64,000 nt of DNA from the NCBI GenBank assembly GCA_030386875.1, contig CM059567.1, positions 78,485,130 to 78,549,129 of the forward strand, read 5' to 3'. The position numbers and the translations under genes were made by a program. Origin of the DNA: Morinoia aosen (Eukaryota > Arthropoda > Malacostraca > Amphipoda > Talitridae). The notes under the pieces were generated by a model that saw nothing but the letters and a program-made list of their open reading frames with translations, had not been told where the DNA came from and did no database searches. Every line of letters starts with the position of its first letter. Position 1 is the first letter of the stretch. Below, in pieces: positions 13,492-23,940 of the stretch.

Positions 13492-14503
13492 ATACATACA
13501 TACATACATATACCGGGCTTATCCTCCCTATGGGAGGGTAGCCGACAGCAGGCCACAATCCCCACACTTAGTCACTAGGAGGCGAGAGAGGCAGCACTGG
13601 CTGCACCTGAACTGCTAGGATCACCAGCAGCCCAGCACAACCACCTCCCACAGTCAGGCCCGACAGCCACAGCTGGTTTACCCCGACCGCTTCATTGAGT
13701 GCAGCCCCTCCCCCCGCACATGACAGGTCAACCCCATCACAAGCGGGCAGCTTCCAGTAACGCGTCAGAAATAAAATTACCTCCCTATACACTGCTCCCA
13801 CGCACTTCTGTCCGCAGCCATCCCTCTCGCCACGTCCACAGTCAGACCCCTCTCATACAAAGCACGTCTCACCCCATCCATCCAACTCATCCTTGGTCTA
13901 CCTCGCGCTCGAAGACCACTCACTTCTGACATATATATCTTTTTCACCAGCCGCTCAACATTCATTCTTTCAACATGCCCAAACCATCCAAGCACTTTTT
14001 CATCCACTCGCCTGCTCAACTTTTTGATAACACCAGTCTGCCCCCTAACCAACTCATTCCTGATCCTATCTCTTCTAGTTACTCCATACGTGCTCCTCAA
14101 ACACTTCATCTCAAACACATCCAACTTCCTCCTCTCAGTTGCTCTCAACCCCCAGGACTCTGCTCCATACAACAAAACTGGCACAATCAATCTTTCATAC
14201 AGTCCCCTCTTAACATTCATACTCAAACTCCTGCATTCAAAAACTTTCATCATTGCACCCAATGTCTTACAACCTTCACTCACTCGATGCTTCACTTCTA
14301 CTTCCATACTATCCTTAACAGTCACATCCGACCCGAGGTACCTAAAATGCTCTACCTCCTCTAAAACTTCCCCATTCAACCTCACATCCAAAGTTCCAAA
14401 CACTCCACCTCTTGAACATCTCATCACCTTACTTTTATTCACATTTACCCTCAATTTCCGCCTTTCGCACACTCTAACAAACTCTGTAACCAGTCTCCAA
14501 ACT
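13492..14503 (-). mobile_element. 5'-truncated non-LTR retrotransposon with 15-bp target-site duplication
   Basis: The 15-mer cagtatcataaatac occurs on both sides (13477-13491 and 14504-14518). Between them lies the 3' part of a LINE-type element on the - strand. Its 3' terminus is a short tandem repeat (ATAC on the + strand, 13492-13512) and its 5' end is cut off inside the reverse-transcriptase frame. Variable-length duplications, 5' truncation and a simple-repeat tail are hallmarks of target-primed reverse transcription. RTE- or jockey-like clades are possible; I cannot decide between them. Confidence 0.87.
13777..14503 (-). pseudogene. C-terminal fragment of non-LTR reverse transcriptase
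   Basis: The frame is open from the truncation point (VWRLVTEFVRV) to a stop at 13777, about 241 residues. It has the usual post-catalytic landmarks of these proteins: KLRVNVNKSKVM, then HFRYLGS, VPVLLYGAESW, EMKCLRS, VLGWFGHVERM and RARGRPRMSWMDG. The catalytic YxDD region would lie upstream and is missing, so the fragment is dead, although this stretch has no stop or frameshift. The + strand frames over it are shadows. Confidence 0.88.
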
Positions 14504-14769
14504 CAGTATCATAAATACCATCGAAATATGAAAAACCAGGCATCTGCTCACTTATGTTTATAAGTAGAAACCATTGCGTGAAAATCGAATCAACTGTCAA
14601 GAAAATGCGGCTCATCGCATTTAAATTTCAAAGGCATTTAAATGCTTAAAAGGTATGGCAAATTTTTTAAAAACCTCTTGCGAACAATAATTTAAATTAC
14701 AATTCAGATAGGTATTATGTTATACAATTTGCTTGGTTGTTGTGTGCGTTTGTGACGTTTTTAAATATG

Positions 14770-14975
14770 CTTAATGACCGTATCTGTGATACGAGTTTTA
14801 CCAGTCACAAGTATGAGAATACTGTATTTTAATCGCGGGTACTATTACAATGGATATATTTGTTTGCCATTTTATCTTGAGATTTTTTTAAAACGATACC
14901 ATTGGATCCCGTCATTTTTGACCAATCATGTACACTAGTATCTTGATTATTAACAATCTGTAGTGAATTTAAAAG
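14770..14975 (+). repeat. Dispersed repeat, + orientation copy
   Basis: It carries gtatctgtgat, ttttaatcgcgggt, tggatcccgtcattttt and gtacactagt. A third partial copy with the cgtcatttttgac and gtgtacactagtt part lies at 15540-15585. Family unknown. Confidence 0.55.
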
Positions 14976-15257
14976 TCGTTCGATAATAAAGAATATAATG
15001 AACATATGCACCGGTTTCAACACCTGCAACCGTTTACTACTAAGAATGACTGTCGTGTGTTTATTTATACGTTTTGTGTCACGCTGTTAAGAATAATTGA
15101 TAGGAAAAAATTTGCACTGGCGGTCTTGGTTCCAGTTCACGGTCAATTAATACACTCATTTTCGTTGTGCAACAGCTCTATAATAAGTCACTTTCATCAC
15201 AATTAGAGCGATCCATAGCCTTATATACTCAAGTTTGTATCATGAATACCGAGTTCG

Positions 15258-15345
15258 GCGGGGTATTGCATATTACAATATGCTGTATTGTATATTACAA
15301 TATACTGTAATGCAATGTACTGTATTGCATATTAAAATATACATA
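15258..15345. repeat. AT-rich ~22-bp tandem repeat, about 3.5 copies
   Basis: Units of the form gtattgcatattacaatat repeat with substitutions. The units are near-palindromic (attacaatat, atattacaatat), so the tract could form hairpins. Confidence 0.65.
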
Positions 15346-15619
15346 CACAAGTTCGCAGTTGCTTTCAGTAATGCTGAATTTCTGTATCTCGGATATGACA
15401 CGAATGGCTATAACTACTTCTCTTGCGGCTCAAAAATGCTGTGTTCTGAGTGTTTATTACTCTTATAAGAAATTTAAGTTACCTTTGGAATAAGCTGAAA
15501 GCATGGAAACTCCACTCAAATGAAAATTTGTTGTAGAAAGGTATTGAATCTCGTCATTTTTGACGGTGTGTGTACACTAGTTAAGAAATAAAATATTCAT
15601 CTTATAAATTATGAATAGG

Positions 15620-15905
15620 TGAAGTTGGAGCCACAAAATTGTGAATAGGCGGAGTCGGTGTTGGAGTCGCCAAATTCTGGAGAAATGGAGTCGGAGTCGG
15701 AGTCGGAGTCGCCAAATTCTGAAAAGGTGGAGTCGGAGTCGGAGTCGCCAAATTCTGAAAAGGTGGAGTCGGAGTCGGAGTCGGAGTCGCCAAATTCTGA
15801 AAAGGTGGAGTCGGAGTCGGAGTCGGAGTCGCAAAATTCTGGAAAGGTGGAGTCGGAGTCGGAGTCGGAGTCGCAAATTTATTCCACCGACTCCGCAACC
15901 CTGCT
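15620..15905. repeat. GGAGTC-rich 42-bp minisatellite, array 2
   Basis: The same architecture as 8921-9171: GGAGTC blocks alternating with spacers like gccaaattctgaaaaggt, about six units. Here the cap is at the right end and inverted (ccgactccgcaaccctgc). Open frames in several phases and on both strands are repeat artefacts. Confidence 0.9.
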
Positions 15906-16240
15906 TTGAAGTGAGCAGCGTTGCGTAGGTGTGTGTGGAGTGGCGTAGCGGCGCGAGGGTAGTTACACACGCTTGGCTCAGTTCAGCAGCGACCGCCGTG
16001 CCAGCTAACCAAATCTCATCAAAAAACTGCCCTGCCTCCAACTTTAGTTTGTTTGTACGGCGCTATTTCCGAAACTCGATTCAGTGTGCTCGTTTGAGCG
16101 CAGATTTTAGCGGCATCGGAAGCGCTCCTGCCCACGGCGGTGCTGACTGCGTCCCACCTCTGAGGGGCACCGCCACGGCTCCCCCGCCGTGCCCGCCGCT
16201 CGATGTCCGCTGCGAATTTCATTCACTTCAGTGGCCCCGA
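15905..16240. other. CpG- and GC-rich island, function unknown
   Basis: A block of clearly higher GC with many CpGs (gcggcgcgagg, cggcgctatttccg, ccgccgtgcccgccgctcg), directly right of minisatellite array 2. Both strands have open frames of 67-131 residues without recognisable domains. It could be a promoter or untranslated first exon; no core promoter is convincing. Confidence 0.3.
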
Positions 16241-19200
16241 GATATTTTGGTACGGGCAATGAATTTCAGTGTTTTCCTAATCATACTCTATTTTTTTCCT
16301 GCATTTCCACCTGCCATCTCGTAAGCATTCAAGGACTTCATTTATTTACATTGTGCTTCAGTTTTGCTTTTTTGGTCTTGAGTTCTTCTTTCTCCTGGAT
16401 TTACTTCTCATTGCTGTAGTAAAAACATTGTTCTTTTAATTACTTTTTCTTTGAGTGTCGGGACACTGAGTACTGTAGTACAAAAAAAACAAAATTTTCT
16501 ATCGCATCTTCCAACAACCTAAGGAATTTATGTCATTTTTTGCGTAATTAAGTCGAGAAAACGTGAAAATCTCTTATCCTTGCTTCTGTGTGACTCTTAT
16601 CACTTGCGGCAGCCGCGTTCACATTTCCTTTAACAAAATCAAAGGCTTAGCGAAGATGCACCTCACTGCGCCGCGCTGAGCTGCCGTGCGCTGGTAAGAA
16701 CACAGCGTCTGAGGTGCGCATGAGCGTCCATATTGCGTGCGTGCTGAGTCGTCGTCTCATTTTTCAGCTGGAGCTCCTCATGCCTTTTGATAGAAACTTT
16801 TCATGGAGATCTCTTATTATTCATGAAGTCTTTGGTCCAGAGATGAAGCCTCCGACTGTTGCGCGAAGCCGGATTCGCACTTCACGATGGCCCCCAACCC
16901 GGGCCCATCATCTTGCAGTTGCGGGCCTGCCAAATTTGTCCCTCTGGGTGCCTTTGCAATGGCAATTTGTAGTCAGAACCGAGATCCTGAGCACGACCAT
17001 GCATAGCAGCCATTATGGTAGTCCACTCTGATTCGTGCTCATTGCTAAAAACTCCACATTTTTAGCCGTAATCTCATAAGCCTCAATATCTTTATCAAGC
17101 GCTGGCTACACGGACGTACCAAAACCAATCTGCCGTAATTTGCATTCTATTGCCAAACATATGAGACTTGGATTCCGACAGCGCATGCTAGATCTGGTTA
17201 AACGTAGAGACGATCTCAATTCTGATGCACGACTGGAATGTTTCGTGATGTTACATTTCCTTATTCGGCGCGGAGAACGTAAATTTTTCAACTGCAGTAT
17301 TGCGCATTTAAGGAAACGATTTCTATTGGGTGGCATGCCGTTTGAATCACTCATTAGCTTACGAATGTTATGTTCCGTTGTATAAATCTGAAGAGGTATT
17401 TGTCAATTAATTGTGTGCGCGATTTGGAAATATTTGGTTTGTGGAAAATGTCGTGGGATATTTATAAAGTATTTATATTTCCGCAAATAAATTTGATAGC
17501 TTCTAAGTCTATCACTGGATTTTAAATTTTTCCCGTTTAATTCACATTAGAAATCTTAACATAAGATGGAAAATTAAGGGTCAATCATCAGTTGCCACAT
17601 CAATAAAGTTCACTGGGAATGCCCGTTAAAATATGAGGCAATCTCTTTTTCCCAAATTACCTGCAGAGAGCACAGACGCAAAAGCACGGCGCAGCGCCGC
17701 TTCCTTACGGCGAGCGAGGTGCGAGCATTATCAAATTCTGACTTTTGTGGGTTGTCCCCCGGAAAAATTTATAGAGCTAATTGTTTTTTTCTTGCTTCTC
17801 GAGAGATTCATCTCGTGGCTATGCATGAAATTAAACTGTTCTCTTCTCCCCATCGTTTTGTGAAGAACACTTGAAAATCATTCATGATTTTATAGTTAAA
17901 ATTAGCATTTTACGATGTGCCTGAGGAGGCTTTACCAATAAACTCAAACATGAATAGGTTTCTTAATTACTGTGTATGTTAACACTCGAGACCCGTGCTA
18001 ATACCAGAAAAAGCGAGGCATTGGCCAATCCCATCTCTGATGCTATTAGTGTATTACCATATTCATAAGCGGCTTTCTCCGCCGCCTGCTTCTGCTGTTG
18101 CTTCAGCCGCTGCAGTGTTGCTGCTGTTCGCATCACTAATCTGTTTCACTTGTTTACTAAGCTTTTCTGGTTTCTATTCATAAATTTGTGTCGACTTTTC
18201 TCATATGTTTTAGCTTCTGCCAGTATTTTTGTGCTTATTTCGAAACGTTCCTCTTGTGCTACCATTTTATTTACGGCGTTCCGCATTACACTGGAGTCAT
18301 TTTGGATTTGCGTTACAATTGCTGGTATTTTTAGTGCTCTTGCTGCCGTACATTGATCAATGTTGGTTCTAATTTACCGTGCTGCATCTGCTTCTTGCGG
18401 CAGTTGCCTATCATGCGAGGGATTTGGCTTATAGCGTCAAGCAACGAAGCATCTGTCAAATATTTTGCTAACTAAATACCTGGGCCATCTTTTCTATAGT
18501 GTATTACGTGTGCCATTGTAGCTACTGTTGAAACTACCTCTGCATATTTTTTTGGCATGATTTGCACACTATTAGTGAAACAGTTGTTTCAGCTGTGCCT
18601 CTATAATATATCATACAATAGGGAGAGGATGGCTGTCGTAGCCGCATGTTATTTAAGTGCTGTCTTGCCAGCACCGCTTACTGCCTACTACTGTGTGGGC
18701 TGGGCACGAGCGTTTCCTATTTCTGACGTTCTGTCTCATGTGGAATTAGTGGAGCTCGATCAATACATACCTGTTGATCTCTCCTCTCACGCTACGCGGC
18801 AAACAGAGGCTCTGTGTAATCTGCTTGTGTTCGAGTATTCTGCGTTTGTTGTTGTTCTGCCGATTTCAGGCAAGAACCTCCGCGCTCTGAGCTGCTTCAT
18901 CCCAAATCAACTTACTTAAGGGAGTCTATACTAGTCAAACTTGTCACGCAGACCTAAACGTAAATTTTTGTATTGAATCGCCGTTTAGCTGGCTTTAATA
19001 GTAAAATAACACACACGTAACTACCTTACCTGAGTGTTAACTTTCTTCGCTAGTAATGCTCGATCTGAACTGTTTTAGGTCTTTCAGCGCCGACCGCTTT
19101 AATTGTATTCTACTTTAAATACTTTAACGATTACGGTGGTGTTGCTCTGGTATTACAGTGTAATGCATAGCCATAATTAGGCGTTTTTTCAAATTCTAAC

Positions 19201-20790
19201 TTCGAAATGATGATCCGAACAACCAACACAATGCGTGTGTCTCTGCTGTGATTTATGCAATGGCACCGAAGGAGATTGTCAGAATGAAAATCTTTTACTT
19301 CGGTGCACCTTGAAATTTAAAAAAGGAATTGAATTTTGTAAGTTAATTTGTTATTTTGAATTGTTGTTTATTGATTAGTTACTTTTATTAAACGGTATAT
19401 CATTTTTTATGGTATGTGCGTAGTGTAGGTCGTTTGACAGCGTCAGTGACGATTATGGTTTCAAATAATCGAACACTGCAGTTAAATCAAGCGCTTTGTC
19501 CTCTGTCATAGAGGGGTCTCGTGGGAAGTTCACATCTCGAACTCGTCTCTAGAAAAGTAGTTGGAATTTGCGTGCCGCTGATTCGATGTTTTATTGTCGC
19601 TAATTTTTGAGACTCGACACCTTTGACTCTCGACCGAGACGCGCTCGTCCAATTAGACCAAATTTCAACCTTGTTGCCTACAACGGGGCAATATTCGAAT
19701 CATGCAGTAATCTTTCGATCTTCTTGTTCAAATAATTTTGGTGGCCAGAATTTGGAGTTCAACTTCCACTACTAGCAAGCAGCACTCATACTCTTTCAGG
19801 ACTGGGCAGAAAATTAGCACAGTATACGTGGCAAGTCATATAATCAATAATGTGAATATAATCATATACAAATGCCAACTTTCATTTCGTAACTTTTGCT
19901 GTACAATCAGCATATTTATCTTGAACATTTCTCGTCTCCGAAGTTCTCGGCAACAAAATTTAGTTGCCATCAGTGCAAGCATCGTGCTGGCTTGCCGTGT
20001 TGCTGCTTCGGATATTGTGCGCTTTGTCTTTGCTTCGAGCTCACAGTCCCAACTGTTAGTGCTGTTGCTGACGTTTTTATCCTGCAAAAATTACGGCTTT
20101 CGCCATTTCCATCACGGAGCTGATGAAATAAAGATGTAGTTACAGGATATTTTACGGCTTGAAGAGACGTTTGCTCGTATGTGAACCCCCAGGAGGTGTG
20201 ATGAAGAGGAGTGTTCTTCAGCGCATCTTGGAGGCTTGACGCTCCTTAGATAGTTGGCCTTACATGAGCCACACTCGCGGGTATGCTGATGGTGTCTGTC
20301 CTCATCAGTGTCCCATGGGGCCTAGGGCTCTTACGCGGCTGCCTAAGCCGCCTGCTACAGAATCTGCAACACTTTTTACAGAAGTCCGTTCTGGGCTTAG
20401 GTGTGTTGTTAGGCAAGCCTAATCTTTCATTTTTACGTCTTCGCCTCTCTCGTGGGGTAAGTCAGCGTACCTTGCAACCGACCTCCTGCACAATTATCTT
20501 CGTTTTTAATTTTTTATTTTTTATATACTCTTTGTCTGATCAAGATGCTTATGACTTCTTTTGCAAGTGTAGCGAGCTGCGCTTACCGGGAGACCCAAAT
20601 TTTGCTCCTTTGCAGTGCCACTAGAACGTCTGCTTTACCAAGTTTTCCTGTGATTAGGCCTGAGCGAAAACGGAGGTTTTACTTTGAGTAACAATGATAA
20701 TATTATTCATAAAAATAATTATTCTCATAAATGAATCTGAAACTGTGAATCTTGTATAAATTACATAGTAATTATTGTTCCCTCTTCCAG
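16241..20790. other. No supported gene
   Basis: Frames up to 133 residues occur, including overlapping ones near 17106-17385, but none shows a domain. A CTG/GCC-rich patch lies near 18080-18135. Confidence 0.4.
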
Positions 20791-20835
20791 GTGAGCGTGA
20801 CGGCGTCCGAGTTACCCTCGCTTCTAACCCTTTAG
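20791..20835 (+). CDS. Candidate 45-nt microexon (uncertain)
   Basis: A pyrimidine-rich acceptor (attgttccctcttccag) and a strong donor (tttag|gtgagc) bracket 45 GC-rich bases in AT-rich DNA. Only the phase-1 frame is open, reading ERDGVRVTLASNPL with a final G that would join ga of the 47536 exon to give Gly, exactly the phase required there. Against it: the segment is very short, the frame matches no domain I know, and ccag|gtgagc at its left edge could itself pass for a donor. Another phase-compatible pseudo-exon exists at 37101-37155. Confidence 0.28.
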   Translation: MSVTASELPSLLTL

Positions 20836-23630
20836 GTGAGCCTCTGTACCACTTATTTGTTGCTGGAAAAGTTTAGGATCTAAACGAGTTGTTGTTATGC
20901 TCGTAGGTAAAGTGAGATGCGCCATGTGAAGACTGGGGCTACGTCCACCTCATGCGTAATGCTCAGATTTGCCCCCCTGTTTCTGAACCGTCTTGTTAGT
21001 TCATTCAGTCTGGTTACTGATAGTTGAGGAAGACAATTCGTTTAGTAAATGGTATCTGAAACTATATTGAATGGTGCTCAATGGCTATTCTCAGTTTTAG
21101 TGTGTTGATACGCTTGGCATTACAGTAGAGTTGAATTGTATACCATCGCACGATACCGTGTTGGATGAAGGATTTTTATATTGTTTGTAATTTCCTTACT
21201 TCTTGTATAACTCGCAGCTCTTGAAAATTCGAAGGCCTGGTGTGGAATGCTTGGTGCATTACTCTTTCGTGCTTTATTTCCTCTTCCCACCCGCTAAAAA
21301 ATTATCTCCAATTTCATTTCTGAAGTATGGAATGTTTAGATCGTTTTTCAAGTATAGACGCTACCCAACAAAACCTTAAGATTTTCTATCTACTTTCTCA
21401 TCAAAGTTCGCACTAGAAATCCGTGTGGCTGACCACGGCACGTATCAAATTATAATAAAGCGTGCTCATGAGAGCCTGGCAAGTCCGGTGGCAGTGGTGT
21501 CCGGCTGGTGTGGAACCGTCGCGTCCACCCGACTGGTTGTTGCAGACTTGCAGGATCGAGGCGGATTCTCCGGCGGTCATTTAGATCTCCTAATTTGCGT
21601 ATTTTAAGCAAATTTCAATTTGAATTTATACAGCGTATTCATGTTCTTCATTTGGGCTTCATAATTATTTGTACAGATGAGAGTGTCTCGGGTGAGATAT
21701 AGGTATCGACGTGCATAACATTAAATTTACGGGCGATTTGCATGGTTGCATGGAAACCTTCGGCTGATTGAGAATTTATAAACTGAAAAGTAAATAAATT
21801 TGATGATATTTTAATTTCTCTGGGTGCTGAAGTTCTGTGATCCATTCTCGTTAGCGTGTAAATTATCTTGAAGCATGGTTTCAATTTCCGCGTATTTATA
21901 ACGCTTAGTTAGTTTTTGTAACTGTATCGAGATAATCCTTGGACTTTCTTTGCTGATGCAGTAACCCCTTCGACTTATGATCCGTTACTTGATACTTACT
22001 GCGTAGGTTAGGCAGACTTTTCTCAGACAAACATTTAAGATTTGCCTTTACTCTTCAGATGTTATTACGTTTCTCATTAAGACTGTTACGATAAGTACTT
22101 CTCGATGTAGCTACTTGAGAGCATTAGCTTGTACGGTTATTTTGTTGAACCTTAGTAATGAATAGCTGCAGCCTGTACTCGTTCAGAGGCTATTCAGCGT
22201 TCTTCGTTGACTTGAAGCCCATTTGAAAGGCTTTACGAGAAGTTCCCTTTTTTCAATGCCTCACTCGATCAGGTGCGCAGTGAATAGTCTTACTCAAGTG
22301 CGTCAATGCACGCCCTATTGGACGTTCATTTAGGTCGAACACAAACCTTTGCAGGCCTTTTTTAACGCTCAGTATGTCTCTTTCTATCCGCAATTAAACA
22401 TCTGTTTTCCGTCATTATTTGCTTCAATCGTTCAGCAGTGCTGGCTAGCTCTGTTCGAAAAATAGCGAGGTTTCCACCCAATGAGCTTTTCATTCGCAAT
22501 CATGGTTTTGAAGTACAGTCCATAGTCTCTCGGTAGTATAGATTCACTTCAAATCCCATTGCGTTGCGATTTCAAGTTGCTCAAAGCGGTCTGTGATTCG
22601 AGTTTCTTTTAAGATAACAAATTTTTCTCCTGCTCAATTTTCTGCAATAGTCGTTATGGTTTCTTCGAGATAAAATTCCTGAAATTCACGGTAAACATAG
22701 AAATGGAATTATAATATTTTTCAAAATAAATCCCCACCCTGAATGTAAGGCTGTGGATATTTAAGTGGTGAACCCAGTCACCCAGTCGAGAGGTGCTGTA
22801 ATAGCGCCACTGAAAGTGCCTGAGGAGCGGTCGTATCGGTCGGTAGTTTCTTTCGGATGTCGGGCATGAGGTTGAGGATAATGAGCTACAACCGTTTATA
22901 GCACAACCTAGACTTGAAAAAATACAACGAACTAAAGTGCGAGACTGCGCTCATTCATGACAATGTTGCACAAGAGCAGAGTTAGCTGTCATAATTTTTT
23001 GATTTATTCATACTGCTTGGCGAGGCTATGTGCGAACGTAATTGGTTTTGGCTGGAGAAATTTTTTCTTGATTCTAATGTAAAAGTCATGAATATTTCGA
23101 TCTACTACATGTGGTATTGAATTAATCATGTTTTGATTTATGCACAACCGTCGTGTCATTGTTATGAACTCAAACGTTTTCATATATCATTTCGGTCAGA
23201 TTTGTATTGTGCTTAGCTGCTTTCGCTAGATCCTTGTCAACTTCCTGCAAGCACATGGACACTGATAGCATTATAGGCTCTATAATGATTGCGCATCTAG
23301 GCTAAATAAAAGCATCAGCACGTGATCCTTACGTTTAATGTCTGAGAACTGAAGACAAATTTACTGCCTTGCATTCCCTGAAAGTGAAAAATTGTCGTAG
23401 CGAGCACGGTTTTCAGAGACGTAAAAAACAAGTTAACTATTTTGAGGTCTCTAACTTGGAAAATTGATCGAGCGCTTCTAGCTTCTTGATGCAACACAAT
23501 ACATGTATCCCCATGTGTGATAGCCGTTTTGGCAAGGAAGGGTCTCTTGCTTCACGCGCTTACTCTACTAACTTTGGGCATAGTAGTCGTGTTATGTCTG
23601 GCAAACCAAGGAAACGATAACCGTCACAAA
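20836..23630. other. No supported feature
   Basis: AT-rich with short frames only. Ends just before the 31-bp minisatellite. Confidence 0.4.
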
Positions 23631-23940
23631 CCTGACAATCTGAGAGCGTAACCTTGATACACCTGGCAATTTGAGAGTGTAACCCTGATACTCCTGTCAA
23701 TTTGAGAGTGTAACCCTGATGCTCGGGTCAATTTGAGAGTGTAACCCTGATGCTCCGGTCAATTTGAGAGTGTAACCCTGATACTCCTGTCAATTTGAGA
23801 ACGTAGCCCTGAATACCCTGATACACTTGACAATTTAAGAAGGTAATTCTGATACACTTGCCTGGTAATCTGAGAAGTAAATACTGACATACCTGCCGAA
23901 CAGAAGCGAAAGTGTCCGTGACATGCCTGACAATCTGAGG
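23631..23940. repeat. 31-bp minisatellite, about nine copies
   Basis: The unit is tcaatttgagagtgtaaccc followed by tgatactcctg, period 31. Central copies (about 23690-23800) are nearly identical; outer copies decay and vary in length, as expected for an array homogenised in the middle. Confidence 0.9.

Noticed and set aside
13975..14563. Two + strand frames of 129 and 179 residues
   Set aside because: Shadows of the - strand reverse-transcriptase fragment.
15577..16041. Leu-Arg-rich, Thr-Pro-rich and Ser-Arg-rich frames on both strands
   Set aside because: Artefacts of the GGAGTC minisatellite, which is open in most frames.
20283..20624. Possible signal-peptide first exon (MLMVSVLISVPWGLGLL) ending at a gtaagt donor near 20457
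   Set aside because: It ends in phase 0 or 2, incompatible with the only open phase of the 20791 candidate, and no promoter or downstream partner was found.
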